This document shows positions 6,896 through 16,030 of a stretch of 64,000 nucleotides of DNA, in pieces. Position 1 is the stretch's first letter, and every line of letters begins with the position of its first letter. Under the pieces are notes generated by a model. That model saw nothing but the letters and a program-made list of their open reading frames with translations. It searched no databases and had not been told where the DNA came from. The DNA comes from Treponema parvum (lineage in GTDB: Bacteria > Spirochaetota > Spirochaetia > Treponematales > Treponemataceae), in NCBI RefSeq assembly GCF_017893945.1, contig NZ_CP054257.1, positions 124,001 through 188,000 of the forward strand, in the 5' to 3' direction. Position numbers and translations under genes: made by a program.

Positions 6896-7624
6896 ATGAA
6901 AAAAATCTTATTGGCTCTGAGCTTTGCTCTTGCAACGGCTTTCACTTGTTTTGCGGCAAACCCTGCAAGCGATTTTGAGTATGACATGGCACCTGACGGA
7001 CAGGGCGTAATGCTGAAAAGTTACAAAGGCAAATCTACAACAGTTGTAATTCCTGATACAATTGAAGGATTGCCGGTAACTCAGATTGGTGAACCAGATA
7101 CATGGCAAAGCTTTTTTCCACACGCAATGTATACAAACACTCAGAATATACCGTATACAGTTACTGTTCCTAAAAGTGTAAAAGTCGTAGAGAAAAAAGC
7201 TTTCCAGAACTTAAAAGGTAAAATCAATATTGATATAAGCAATCTAACCAGAATTGGCAGTGATGCGTTTTACAATTCCGATCTTTCAGGCACAATAAAA
7301 ATTTCAAAAGATATGAAATCTATAGGTTCCGATGCTTTTACAAAAACAAAAATTACAAGTGTTGTTTTTGAAGAAGGCGTAACGACTATAAACGAGAACA
7401 GTCTTTTTGCACAATGTCCAAACTTAAAATCCGTTACACTCCCAAAATCATTAAATAAAATAACAGGTAACGCTTTTTTTCAGTGTTCAGAACTCACAGA
7501 TGTTAATATTCCTGAAGGAACAAAAATAAATTACGAAACAGAAGCAGCGTTTGCTCTCTGTTCATCTTTGACACTCGCTGCAAAAGCAAAAATAAAAGCA
7601 ACCGGTTACACAGGCGACTTTTAA
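6896..7624 (+). CDS. Secreted BspA-like leucine-rich-repeat protein
   Basis: 242 residues from the ATG at 6896, with GGAGGA 9 bases upstream. The signal peptide (KKILLALSFALATAFTCFA) ends in an AxA-type site near residue 21. The rest is a run of LRR_5/BspA-type repeats of about 22-24 residues with the pattern VVIPDTIEGLPVTQIG, VTVPKSVKVVEKKAFQN and IKISKDMKSIGSDAF. Such proteins are surface or periplasmic and often adhesive in Treponema and oral bacteria. No anchor domain is seen. Confidence 0.85.
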   Translation: MKKILLALSFALATAFTCFAANPASDFEYDMAPDGQGVMLKSYKGKSTTVVIPDTIEGLPVTQIGEPDTWQSFFPHAMYTNTQNIPYTVTVPKSVKVVEKKAFQNLKGKINIDISNLTRIGSDAFYNSDLSGTIKISKDMKSIGSDAFTKTKITSVVFEEGVTTINENSLFAQCPNLKSVTLPKSLNKITGNAFFQCSELTDVNIPEGTKINYETEAAFALCSSLTLAAKAKIKATGYTGDF

Positions 7625-7811
7625 TTTTTGACTTATTCACTGCACTTGCTTAACGGTAAGTGCAGTAGACAGCATTAAAAATAAATAGCAGGTTCAAAAT
7701 AGAATTTGTAAAAAGCGGTCGAATTAAGTTAGGAGGACGGGCTGCCGGCCCGCTTGTGTTACAAGAAAAAATTCTCCAATAGATTTTCTTCGGAAAAAAA
7801 TAGAGGAAAAA

Positions 7812-8750
7812 ATGGCAAAATTAGAAGTTACTAAAAATGACGATGGATTTTTCATCAGAAAAGGTGAAAACTATTCACTGTCGGTAACAGCAACAGAAAT
7901 CAAATTTTCAGAAATAACAGGTTTTTTGTGTTTCAAGGAAACTTATGAATCTGTCATAAAGATTGAGGATGTCCTTTTCTTTGATTACAATGCAAAATTT
8001 TTTGGTCTGTTGGGTTATAATTTTCGAGGCGGAAACAATGATTTATTTTATTTTAACAAATTTATAGGGCTCAAAAAAGAAATTGTTCTTGAAATACGAC
8101 AATGGTTAGTTGACCATGGTGTGAAATTTGCTACAGAAGATTCTGAAGGTAAGGCTTTCAAACCAACCGGCTTTCATCCGTTGGCAAAAGAATTTCTTGC
8201 TATCAACGATACTCATATCGCTCATCATTATAATACAAAATTCAGGAATCGGGATTCAATCATTCCTTATTACAAGATTGATTTCTTCCTTATAACAACG
8301 GCATGTTGTTGTACAAAACGGCTGTTACTGATCGGTTCGTTAAATTTTGCCACAGAAGGAAGCTTTTCGAGCGGGGCAATTGATCAGGTACGGAAAGAAC
8401 TCGAGGCACATTCCATAAAGCCGTCAGAAGGAAAAGTTTATTATCCGAATTTCTTCTCAGGCGTAAAGGGAAGAAAAAAGAAGACGCTCATACTGCTCGA
8501 AGACAAAATCGTTTATATGCACACTGACAAAGGCAAAACAGTTGCACAGATTGTAAAAACAGTCACAAGTTATAAATGCAAACCGATTTTTTCATTGTTT
8601 AAACGTGTCGTATATATTGAAGGCTTTGGTGAAACTGATATGCGAACCGGCACGATACCATCGTACAAGATTGTATTTCCGGGTGTATTCTTCTTCTGGT
8701 GGTTCTGCTGCGGTAAGATAAAAGTTGCTTGCAAAGCACTTCGCAAATAA
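7812..8750 (+). CDS. Unknown 312-residue protein, possibly tandem PH-like domains
   Basis: Not recognised. The protein seems to fall into three similar ~95-residue beta-rich blocks (starting near residues 1, 115 and 215), each with a pattern reminiscent of bacterial PH-like domains and the first two ending in a helix (EIVLEIRQWLVDHG, QVRKELEAHSIK). A Cys-rich hydrophobic stretch occurs in block 2 (TTACCCTKR) and a hydrophobic FFFWWFCC near the end. No signal peptide; cytoplasmic or membrane-peripheral location is a guess. Followed by a strong terminator. Confidence 0.7.
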   Translation: MAKLEVTKNDDGFFIRKGENYSLSVTATEIKFSEITGFLCFKETYESVIKIEDVLFFDYNAKFFGLLGYNFRGGNNDLFYFNKFIGLKKEIVLEIRQWLVDHGVKFATEDSEGKAFKPTGFHPLAKEFLAINDTHIAHHYNTKFRNRDSIIPYYKIDFFLITTACCCTKRLLLIGSLNFATEGSFSSGAIDQVRKELEAHSIKPSEGKVYYPNFFSGVKGRKKKTLILLEDKIVYMHTDKGKTVAQIVKTVTSYKCKPIFSLFKRVVYIEGFGETDMRTGTIPSYKIVFPGVFFFWWFCCGKIKVACKALRK

Positions 8751-8758
8751 AAAAAATC

Positions 8759-8791
8759 ATGCCTTGCTTTATGGCAAGGCATTTTCTTTTC
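8759..8791 (+). terminator. Rho-independent terminator
   Basis: A 9-bp perfect stem (ATGCCTTGC 8759-8767 with GCAAGGCAT 8774-8782), a 6-base loop and a T-rich tail, 8 bases after the stop of the preceding gene. Confidence 0.85.
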
Positions 8792-8792
8792 T

Positions 8793-9173
8793 ATGATTCA
8801 TAAAATACTTCGTTTCTTTTATCTCAACACTTACGGTTTTATATGTCTTGCTTTAGGTTTTATTTTTATCGCAGTTCCGTTGTGGACATTTTCAAAATTT
8901 TGGCTGATACCACAAGGAATTCTTTCTCTTATTGCCTTTATATTTGCCTACAACCTTTTGGGAATGTGGAAAGATAAAATACGTGAATATATGATTCTGA
9001 TTGAGAGAAATAAAAACGAATTTCGTCCGGACACTTTTAAGATTTTTATGGATGCTCCGTGCGGAAGAAAAATTACCAAAGCAGTACTAAAAGATTTGGG
9101 AAAACCGGAAGAATACAAGAATTTGTTGATTTATAAGCCGAAACTAAAAAATCTTGCAAGAGATTTGTGTTAG
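8793..9173 (+). CDS. Small unknown membrane protein
   Basis: 126 residues with two hydrophobic helices (about 12-32 and 35-56) followed by a soluble basic tail ending in a cysteine. No family recognised. The ATG is directly after the preceding terminator and no ribosome site is visible, so expression is uncertain. Codon use resembles its neighbours. Confidence 0.55.
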   Translation: MIHKILRFFYLNTYGFICLALGFIFIAVPLWTFSKFWLIPQGILSLIAFIFAYNLLGMWKDKIREYMILIERNKNEFRPDTFKIFMDAPCGRKITKAVLKDLGKPEEYKNLLIYKPKLKNLARDLC

Positions 9174-9576
9174 AAAAAACGGATTTTTTATTGTTTTGTT
9201 TTTTAAACGCAATATGTTTAAATTATTGTTAAACGGCATAAGAAAAATAATATAAAATACTGTAAATGTGTTACATTAGATTAATTATGGCTGATATACG
9301 GAATTCCGGCAAAATCGCCCGCCGGAAAATCTTACCCGATTCTTTTTCTTGGCGCAACTTTCATTTTGTCACGAAAGTTGCTTGAGCGGTCGCTGCAAAA
9401 GCAGCTCCCTTTTTGGCGCAACTTTCGTGCCAACTTTGCCGCTGCTATGCGCGTCGTCAAAGGCCATTTGCCCGCCCGGACGGACAAAGACGCCTTGCCC
9501 GGATGCAGGTCACCGGTCTGCAAACTCCTAAAGACTTTTTCCGAAAAATTCTTCAAAATATGATATAGTTATTCTC
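9174..9576. other. Intergenic region with dispersed repeat and hairpins
   Basis: No gene is supported. It contains an AT-rich stretch (9174-9290), an inverted repeat made of CGAAAGTTGC (9372-9381) and GCAACTTTCG (9418-9427), and one copy of an 88-bp repeat (9377-9464) whose partner is at 10348-10437. A -10-like TATAGT (9564-9569) precedes the PIN gene. Confidence 0.6.
9377..9464. repeat. 88-bp dispersed repeat, copy 1
   Basis: Shares nearly all bases with 10348-10437, differing at two positions plus a 2-base indel near the GCTGCTATGCGCG part. Contains the small palindrome GCTGCAAAAGCAGC. The two copies lie in direct orientation on either side of the PIN-domain module. Confidence 0.8.
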
Positions 9577-10032
9577 ATGAAAGTTTATCTTGACAACTGT
9601 TGTTACAATCGACCGTATGACGACCAAAGTTTTCTGCCGATTTCACTTGAAGCACAAGCAAAATTGCTTGTTCAATTGCTTATAAAAGAAAAACGCTTGG
9701 AACTTGCTTCTTCGTTCATTTTGGATTATGAAAATTCTTGTAACCCATATACGGATAGGAAAAATGCTGTAAAGAATTTTTTAGCCGACAATGTTTCCGA
9801 TTATGTAGGTAGTGAAAAATCAGAAGAAGTCATTACAAAGGCAAAAACAGTGATGGCAACAGGAATAAAAATGAAAGATTCTTGTCATATAGTTTGCGCC
9901 GAAATGATGAAATGCGACTATCTTTTGAGTACGGACAAAGGTATGTTGAAGTATAAAAGCGATACTGTAAAATTGCTTAATCCGATAGAATTTATAGATT
10001 TGTTAAACGGAGGTAATGCAAATGAAGACTGA
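9577..10032 (+). CDS. PIN-domain protein (putative toxin)
   Basis: 151 residues beginning MKVYLDNCCYNRPYDD. The likely acidic site residues are D6, E52 (DYENSC), D101 (MKDSCH) and D120 (STDKG), the PIN ribonuclease arrangement. It groups by pattern with the less-studied PIN proteins carrying an LDNCCYNRP start rather than classical VapC. The small gene that follows overlaps its end and is the likely antitoxin or partner. Confidence 0.8.
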   Translation: MKVYLDNCCYNRPYDDQSFLPISLEAQAKLLVQLLIKEKRLELASSFILDYENSCNPYTDRKNAVKNFLADNVSDYVGSEKSEEVITKAKTVMATGIKMKDSCHIVCAEMMKCDYLLSTDKGMLKYKSDTVKLLNPIEFIDLLNGGNANED

Positions 10033-10246
10033 AATGATTGCCCCGCCGGCGACGATGGAGCTTCTTTCTCGCGGTATGGAATGCTTGATAGATGCTATGG
10101 GAGTTGTTGAAGCAGAATACTTTATTGCCGCTGTACGAAGAGAACGATTCGATTATACAAAATGGCAAAAAGAGCATTTTGACAAAGCAGATTTAGAAAC
10201 TTTTGTTAATAATGCGAAAGCTTATGCTCAAAGTATGGGAAAGTGA
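10022..10246 (+). CDS. Small partner of the PIN protein (putative antitoxin)
   Basis: 74 residues from the ATG at 10022, chosen over an ATG at 10016 because GGAGG (10009-10013) is then 8 bases away. It overlaps the PIN gene end by 11 bases. Helical, with the block AVRRERFDYTKWQKEHF. No known DNA-binding fold seen. The antitoxin role rests on position and size only. Confidence 0.6.
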   Translation: MKTEMIAPPATMELLSRGMECLIDAMGVVEAEYFIAAVRRERFDYTKWQKEHFDKADLETFVNNAKAYAQSMGK

Positions 10247-10347
10247 AAACGAAACCTCTAAAGCAGCGGGGCTTTGTTAAACGCGAGTTTCGGATAAATC
10301 GAAACGTCTAACACCCGCTTCAAAGCCGGCGACAGCGACTGTGTGCA

Positions 10348-10437
10348 GTTGCTTGAGCGGTCGCTGCAAAAGCAGCTCCCTTTTTGGCGCAACTTTTGTG
10401 CCAACTTTGCCGCGCTGCTATGCGCGTCGACAAAGGC
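10348..10437. repeat. 88-bp dispersed repeat, copy 2
   Basis: Direct copy of 9377-9464, located between the PIN module and the broken lysR gene. Confidence 0.8.
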
Positions 10438-10492
10438 ACAAATGCTGGTTAAGCGAATATTATACGGATACCCGCGTACCGGGCGCTCGGTT

Positions 10493-11367
10493 TTACGTCT
10501 TCTCTTTAACCGCTTTAAAAAATTCTGCAGCCGCACGGGAAAGTTCTTTATGCTTTTTCCATGCAAGTACAAGACCTGTTTCAATGGGCGGTTCAAGCGG
10601 TAAAAAAGAGAATAAATTATTTTTTATGTGGTAAGATTTTTTATCAAGGCAGAGGGCATTTCCTGTTTCGTTTTCAACGAGCGGCAGAGAAGTGCTCATA
10701 AGATTATAGGTAGATACAATGTTCTGCCTTGAAATGTCGCCTCCAAGCAGGCCGGAAAATTCTCCGCGAACAAATGATTGATTCGGCACTATGAGGGGAA
10801 AAGATTTTATTTCCTCGCTTGAAATGCTTCGTTTTTTTGAAAGCGGGTTTTTCTTTGAAACTAAAAGCCCCCATTTTCCGCGGTTCCCAATTTTATGTAA
10901 TCGTAACGGCTTATTTGTGCCGTTTCCAAAAGCACTCCGAAGTCCGAAACGCCGCTGTCAAGTTTTTCCATCACATCAAAGGCATTCCCGCTGAATATCT
11001 CAAAAGAAACCGCGGTATGTTTTTCCCGAAAATCTTTTATTGATTTTGCAATTTTTGAAAAGCCGTCAAAATCGCTTGTTCCGATTGAAATTTTTCCCTG
11101 CAGTTCGCTATCGGTTGTAAAATCCGCTTGCATTCGGCTAATCATATCCGCAATTTCCTGTGCATGACGGCGAAATCGCAAACCCGCGTCGGTTAAAAGC
11201 GTTTTTTTGTTTGTCCGCATAAAAAGCGTTGTTCCGAGTTCCGCTTCCAATTCCGCTATCTGCCTTGAAAGCGTCGGCTGCGTTACATGAAGCACATTTT
11301 CTGCTGCCTTTGTAATGCTTTCTTCCTGTGCGATCGCAAGAAAATACTGTAAGGTTCTCAGTTCCAT
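10493..11367 (-). pseudogene. LysR-family regulator with a single-base frameshift
   Basis: The N-terminal 168 residues (winged helix with LQYFLAIAQEESITKAAENV and PTLSRQIAELEAELG) and the remaining effector domain (beginning WGLLVSKKNPLSKK, ending VKEKT) lie in different frames. They join if one A is restored to the A run at 10874-10877 (plus-strand TTTT). The restored protein would be ~291 residues, normal for LysR. As it stands the product ends GTAENGGF. Divergent from the flavodoxin gene remnant at 11500, its probable former target. True mutation or assembly error cannot be told apart here. Confidence 0.85.
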
Positions 11368-11499
11368 ACAATCAGTATAGCATGAAAATAAATTTTGCCA
11401 TACCTTAAAGGCATATCAAGTCATAAAAACAAAGTATTTGATATTTCAAAACGCTTTACATAAAATAAGACCGTAACAATTGAAAAGGCGGAATAGCGT

Positions 11500-12261
11500 A
11501 TGAAAAAGATTTTTGTGTTTTTGATGCTTGCACTCTTTTCTGCCTCGGCATTTGCGGACGGAAATACGCTCATCGTTTACTTTTCGCTTTATAAAAATCA
11601 AGAGCATATTCTGACCGATGCCGACAGCGGAGCAAGCAGAACTTTACGGTACGGAGAAATTCAGGAAAACAATGCGACTTTAGCGCAAATGATTTCCGGG
11701 AAAATCGGCGGAGCGGATATCGTGAGCATTGAGGTTGAAGAAAAATACGCTGATGACAGATACGGAAAAGTCGTCCAAAAGGCAAAAGAAGAGCAGTAGA
11801 ATAGAGCTCGTGTCCGCTTAAAAACAAAGGTGAACACAAGCGGCTATGACACAATTATTATGGGCTATCCGATTTGGTGGAAGGTTTAACTTGAACGGCT
11901 AAAATAACGCCGTCCAAGTTAACTTCGAGTTTTCTTTCGAAAACTCGCTTATCAACTGCGCGCAATAAGCGCACTAATTGCAATCAGTCGAAAATTGATA
12001 TTTTCTCCCTTTGCAATTTTTAAGAATGACATGCCCCGTGCAGTATACACTTTTTTCGAGGACACGGATTTTTCAGGGAAGAACGTGTATCTTTACACTT
12101 CCACGCTCGGAAGCGGCTTTGCCAGGACAATCTCGGGGATTCAAAAACTTATCCCGGAAGCCGGCCTTTGCACACAAGGCTTGCATGTGGCAAGTTCCCG
12201 GATTGCAAATGCGGCCAAAGAAATTGACGCCTGGCTTAAAAAAGTCGGCTTGATAAAATAA
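11500..12261 (+). pseudogene. Secreted flavodoxin-like protein, interrupted
   Basis: The 5' part has a signal peptide (KKIFVFLMLALFSASAFA) and a flavodoxin start (TLIVYFSLYKN), then a TAG at 11797-11799. The frame continues to GYDTIIMGYPIWW (to ~11880). The C-terminal half resumes at DMPRAVYTFFEDTDFSGKN (~12028) and ends IDAWLKKVGLIK. Between them lie ~140 bases of hairpin-rich sequence not belonging to flavodoxins. Both halves are in the same frame. One nonsense codon plus one insertion make a functional product unlikely. Confidence 0.85.
11888..11947. repeat. Hairpin element inside the flavodoxin gene
   Basis: Two adjacent inverted repeats: AACTTGAACGGC (11888-11899) with GCCGTCCAAGTT (11909-11920), one mismatch; and CGAGTTTTC (11926-11934) with GAAAACTCG (11939-11947), perfect. 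Related TTGAACGGC...GCCGTCCAA hairpins occur at 5072-5105 and 51275-51315, suggesting a dispersed palindromic repeat family. Confidence 0.65.
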
Positions 12262-12574
12262 AAAGGGGAATGATAAAAAGCGCCGTCTGAAATATCGCCG
12301 TCGCTAAAGTCTGAAGACGAAAAACTCGAAGAGTTTTTCTATATATCAGAGACACTCGCGATTTCTGCGCATTGCTCGAAATCGCAACGTTCTTATCTCG
12401 AGTTTGCGTGGATGTTTGCAGAAGACATTTATAAGTGGTGCTATCGCGATAAAAATCGTATGAGTGCAATACACTGTATTTGCAAACTCGATTATTGAAT
12501 ATGTGCGCATTTGCGCACAGCTAAAAACTTTTTCGAAAGTTGAAACTTTCTGCAAAAGTTTTTATAGGAGAAAT
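12262..12574. other. Gene-free region with several hairpins
   Basis: No gene is supported. Visible hairpins: AAAAACTC/GAGTTTTT (12320-12338), GTGCGCA/TGCGCAC near 12501-12517 and GAAAGTT/AACTTTC near 12535-12550. The last lies just upstream of the ribosome site of the next gene and could be part of its leader. Confidence 0.5.
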
Positions 12575-13066
12575 ATGAAAAAAAACATTTCAATCATTTT
12601 AACAACATTTTTGCTTGTAACAGCAGCATGTGCTTTGGAAACTTCCGGTAACTCGACGGCTTCGACCGGCTCAACCGCCGCAGCTTCAACGAAAGGAGAA
12701 ACAAACATGAATAAAACGACAAGGGTAAAAATCACGGTAAAAGGAAAAACGCTTTATGCCGCATTCGACGACAACACAACAAGCCGCGCAATCATTGCGC
12801 AAATACCCATGACGCTTCCCATGCTCGACCTTTACGGAGATGAAATGTGCTATCGCTATCCGCAAACTCTTCCAACCGACAGCGTAAAATCCTACATTCA
12901 CAAAAAAGGTGAAATTTTCTACTGGCCGCCCAGACACAGTTTTGTAATCCGCTATGTTTCTACAAATGAAAAACTCGACATTCAGCATATCGGACAGATT
13001 GAAAGCGGAGTAGAAATCTTTGACGGAATCGGCAATGTAGATGTAAAATTTGAAATAGATGAGTAA
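12575..13066 (+). CDS. Lipoprotein or secreted protein with cyclophilin-like domain
   Basis: 163 residues from the ATG at 12575 (AGGAG at 12566-12570). The hydrophobic N-terminus ends in a possible lipobox near VTAAC, followed by a Ser/Thr/Ala-rich linker. Residues ~50-163 match the cyclophilin-like domain (formerly DUF369): VKITVKGKTLYAAFDDNTT, YGDEMCYRYP, KKGEIFYWPP and VEIFDGIGNVDVKFE. These domains often stand beside flavodoxin and aldo-keto reductase genes, as here. Peptidyl-prolyl isomerase activity is not established for the family. Confidence 0.8.
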   Translation: MKKNISIILTTFLLVTAACALETSGNSTASTGSTAAASTKGETNMNKTTRVKITVKGKTLYAAFDDNTTSRAIIAQIPMTLPMLDLYGDEMCYRYPQTLPTDSVKSYIHKKGEIFYWPPRHSFVIRYVSTNEKLDIQHIGQIESGVEIFDGIGNVDVKFEIDE

Positions 13067-13155
13067 AAATATATAGAAAATTCGCCCGCTTCAAGATCGA
13101 TAAAAAGTTCAAAAGTCAAGAGGGTGTTTTTATTACCGATCCTACAAGCCGACTC

Positions 13156-13491
13156 TTACCGCACCTTAAACAGCCGCCCCATAACGGCAGGGTCTTTTGC
13201 AAAAGCGTTGCCGCCCGCGTGCGGATCGGCGTATCCGCGCCGCGTAAAATATTCGTTGTCTTTTAAGTCGAGTACGAGAACGGCGTCGATTTCCTGCTTG
13301 CTCAAACCTTTTTTGCGGTACAGTTCATACAGCGTTCGATAGGTTTCGGAAACGGAATGAGAGCCGTAATAGCTGTCGTTGCGGCCGGTCGCCATATAGA
13401 TGACAGGCTGCGCGCTTATGATAAAATCAATCTTTCCGCTCCACTTGGAACTGACGTGCAAAAAGGCGGCATACAAATCCGGACGCTTTGT
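13156..13491 (-). pseudogene. C-terminal remnant of an alpha/beta hydrolase
   Basis: About 110 codons open from an in-frame TAA near 13493, with no start. RPDLYAAFLHVSSKWSGK, VIYMATGRNDSYYG and GYADPHAGGNAFAKD look like the C-terminal half of an alpha/beta-hydrolase (esterase) with the Asp (in GRNDSYYG) and His (in DPHAGG) of the catalytic triad. The nucleophile half is absent. Family call is from pattern memory and moderate. Confidence 0.5.
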
Positions 13492-13523
13492 TTATCGTAT
13501 TCATTTTCATTTTCTCAAAGTAC

Positions 13524-14381
13524 TTATTTATTCTTCCGTTCTTCAACCAACTTGACGAACCATTCCACCGTGTTCGGATCGTAATGCGAAAAGAACGAAC
13601 TTTCAGCCTTATCGAGCGCGGCGATGCGCTGCATATCCTGCTCGCTTAAACAGAAATCGAACACGGCGATGTTTTCCGCCATGCGTTCCGCCCTCGTCGA
13701 TTTGGCAAGCGCAACGACGTTCCGCTGCAAAAGCCAACGAAGCATAACCTGTGCGGTGCTTTTGCCGTATGCATCTCCGATTTCCTTCAATACGGGATTT
13801 TCAAAAAGACCGCCGCGCCCTTCGCCGAACGGCGCCCACGCTTCATGCACGACGCCGTATTTTTCCATCCACTTGTGCGCTTCAGTCTGCTGATCTAGCG
13901 GATGCGTTTCCACTTGATTGATCATCGGCCGGATGCGGGCAAACGAAGCGATATCGACCAAGCGGTCGGGGTAAAAATTCGACACGCCGATCGCGCGAAG
14001 TTTCCCTTCTTCGTACAAATCCTCAAGCGCCCGCCATGCGCCGTAATAATCGTTGAACGGCTGGTGCAGCAGCATCAAATCGATATGATCAAGCTGCAGT
14101 TTTGCAAGCGATGCAAGCACCGACTTGCGGCACTCATCATACCCGTAATGCTCAATCCACACCTTGCTCGTAATAAACAATTCGTCGCGCCTGGTGCCCG
14201 ATTTTTTGAGCGCGGAACCGACGCCCTCTTCGTTAAAGTACGCTTGCGCCGTATCGATCGAGCGGTAGCCCGCCCTTATCGCGTCGAGCACGCACCGCTC
14301 CGTATCTTTCGCCTCAATTTGGTACACGCCGAAACCCAGCATCGGCATTTTCACTCCGTTCGATAACGTTACATATTCCAT
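13524..14381 (-). CDS. Aldo/keto reductase
   Basis: 285 residues, full AKR length. The catalytic tetrad is D43 (RSIDTAQAY), Y48, K73 (ITSKVW) and H106 (LLHQP). The NADPH-binding C-terminal part is present (VALAKSTRAERMAEN). It reduces small aldehydes or ketones with NADPH in the cytoplasm; substrate unknown. An intact member of a cluster whose flavodoxin, hydrolase and one LysR gene are broken. The ribosome site is GGAGGTAAACG just upstream. The divergent LysR gene at 16077 is separated from it by the insertion sequence. Confidence 0.92.
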   Translation of the reverse strand: MEYVTLSNGVKMPMLGFGVYQIEAKDTERCVLDAIRAGYRSIDTAQAYFNEEGVGSALKKSGTRRDELFITSKVWIEHYGYDECRKSVLASLAKLQLDHIDLMLLHQPFNDYYGAWRALEDLYEEGKLRAIGVSNFYPDRLVDIASFARIRPMINQVETHPLDQQTEAHKWMEKYGVVHEAWAPFGEGRGGLFENPVLKEIGDAYGKSTAQVMLRWLLQRNVVALAKSTRAERMAENIAVFDFCLSEQDMQRIAALDKAESSFFSHYDPNTVEWFVKLVEERKNK

Positions 14382-14674
14382 CGTTTACCTCCTGATAAAA
14401 CCTTTTGCGGAAAGTTGCAGCGAAGCTTCAAGCAAGGCGCAACTGTTTTAGGGCGACCCGGTTTCCGCTTCCGCGCAAACCGTCGGGCTTTTCGGGGTTC
14501 CGCCTTTCGGCTCCATTCGACGCAACTGCTCTTAGCAGTTGCTTACGAACGGCTTCGCCGCCCCTCCAATCCCTGTCGCTTGTCCGCGGCATTTACGACC
14601 CGGCAGCTCCTGTCATACAAACTAGCAAATAAACGAAAATATGTACAATAGAAATTTTGCAAAGCGCCGTATTT
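14382..14674. other. Intergenic stretch left of the insertion sequence
   Basis: No supported gene. It is GC-rich compared with its surroundings and contains the stem CAACTGCT/AGCAGTTG (around 14524-14543). Its right part (14640-14670, ACAATAGAAATTTTGCAAAG) resembles 1416-1440 and forms the left half of the sequence into which the insertion sequence inserted. Confidence 0.45.
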
Positions 14675-16030
14675 CCTCAAATAAAAATCTAACCCAAATG
14701 ATTTAGGTTCCTCAAGTAAAAATCTAACCGTAGCTATTTTGACCAAGGGACAGCCATAGAGATAAGCGTACTTTGGAGCTGTTGTGTTTTCTCAAGCAGC
14801 AGTTGCAAATCCAAGTTGACCATTCTCCGTCTCAGTTCCTCTTTTTCAGCAGGGCTCAGTTCCTTGCTTTCCATAAGCCTTCGGTAAGGAGTCTTAGCAG
14901 TATCATATTTTTTTATAACCTTTGCGTCTATTCGTGCCTTAGCGATAATCTTCATCGAAGGGAAAAAAAAGTTGACGAGCTTGTTATAGTATTCATACAG
15001 TTCTGCCATGACTTCTCGTGTTTCTTCTCCTTCAAAGCGGTAATAGCCGACAATTCTTCGTACCACACTGTCATTTTTCTGCTCGACAAAGCAATTGTCA
15101 TTCTTTTTGTATTCTCTACCTCTGGTAAATACAACCTTATGCTCTTGGCACCATTGCAACAGCTGAGTATTTTTGAACTCACCTCCGTTATCACTGTCGA
15201 TGCCTTTCATCTTAAACGGTAATTTTTCTTTTACATCATCGACCGCTTCTTTTGTCCAGCGTTGGGCTTTGTTCAAAAGAGCTCTGTTTTCCGTCCATCC
15301 TGAATGCACGTCGGTGAGTGTGAGCGTACAAACATACTGACCTTCGCTCCTCATACCGCAATGAGCGACCGTGTCGGCTTCAAAAAAGCCTGGTTTTTTC
15401 TCGTCCCAATTGAAATAGGTGCGTATGGGAATAAGCTTATTCAGATTTTTTGCAGGACGTGTGGTCGAAATACCGCGGATTGAATGTTTTGGGATTTCCG
15501 GCTTGAGAATCCTTGCGACCGTTGCGCTTGATATGGCGCTTAGTTTAAGCTTGAGTTGTTCATCATAGCCTGCCTTTTGAGCAAAGTAGTCGATGTTGTC
15601 GCGGATGAACGGAACAAGGCGTTTTGCACACAGATACATCGATAAAATCCACAGGCGAATAACTTCCTGTTGTACGTCTTGACAGTAGTATTTTTCATAG
15701 CGCCGCTTTTTGCGTACTTTCGTAATGACCTGCACGCTCTTTTTTTCAACGTTGTTAAAGTGTGTTATTTTTATGTACGCCGTGTTTTTCAAAATGTGGA
15801 TGGCATACTTTCGGTTGTAGCCGGTGGTCGCAATGAACTCATCGATGATTTTCGTCTTGTGCTTTTTGCTTGCCGTACAGTAGCGTTTTGCCGTTTCTTC
15901 GGTTAATTTCTGTTTCGTTTTCATGTCTAACCCCATTTTGCCCTTCCTTCGGGCTTCTATTGTGACTCAGATTTGGGTTAGATTTTTACGTGATTCACCG
16001 CTTTTTTTTCGGTTAGATTTTACGTGAGGC
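14675..16030 (-). mobile_element. Insertion sequence with doubled terminal inverted repeats
   Basis: About 1.36 kb carrying one DDE transposase. Each end holds two tandem copies of a ~21-bp repeat with the core AAAAATCTAACC: left 14675-14695 and 14710-14730, right (inverted) 15975-15996 and 16010-16030. Outermost copies begin CCTCA on both ends. No clean target duplication is evident, although AGCGC-like sequence occurs on both sides. Boundaries are set from the repeats. Confidence 0.8.
14734..15936 (-). CDS. DDE transposase with integrase (rve) core
   Basis: 400 residues, intact. N-terminal helix-turn-helix region (~15-60), then an integrase-type core with D188 (FEADTVAH), D249 (GIDSDNGGEF) and E285 (FVEQKN), a D(60)D(35)E spacing typical of IS3/IS481-like enzymes. 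The start has GGAAGG upstream (minus strand). It cuts and rejoins the element ends. The exact IS family was not determined. Confidence 0.9.
   Translation of the reverse strand: MGLDMKTKQKLTEETAKRYCTASKKHKTKIIDEFIATTGYNRKYAIHILKNTAYIKITHFNNVEKKSVQVITKVRKKRRYEKYYCQDVQQEVIRLWILSMYLCAKRLVPFIRDNIDYFAQKAGYDEQLKLKLSAISSATVARILKPEIPKHSIRGISTTRPAKNLNKLIPIRTYFNWDEKKPGFFEADTVAHCGMRSEGQYVCTLTLTDVHSGWTENRALLNKAQRWTKEAVDDVKEKLPFKMKGIDSDNGGEFKNTQLLQWCQEHKVVFTRGREYKKNDNCFVEQKNDSVVRRIVGYYRFEGEETREVMAELYEYYNKLVNFFFPSMKIIAKARIDAKVIKKYDTAKTPYRRLMESKELSPAEKEELRRRMVNLDLQLLLEKTQQLQSTLISMAVPWSK

Noticed and set aside
13902..14366. 154-codon plus-strand frame opposite the aldo/keto reductase
   Set aside because: Antisense to a gene with a complete catalytic tetrad; arises from the high GC of that gene.
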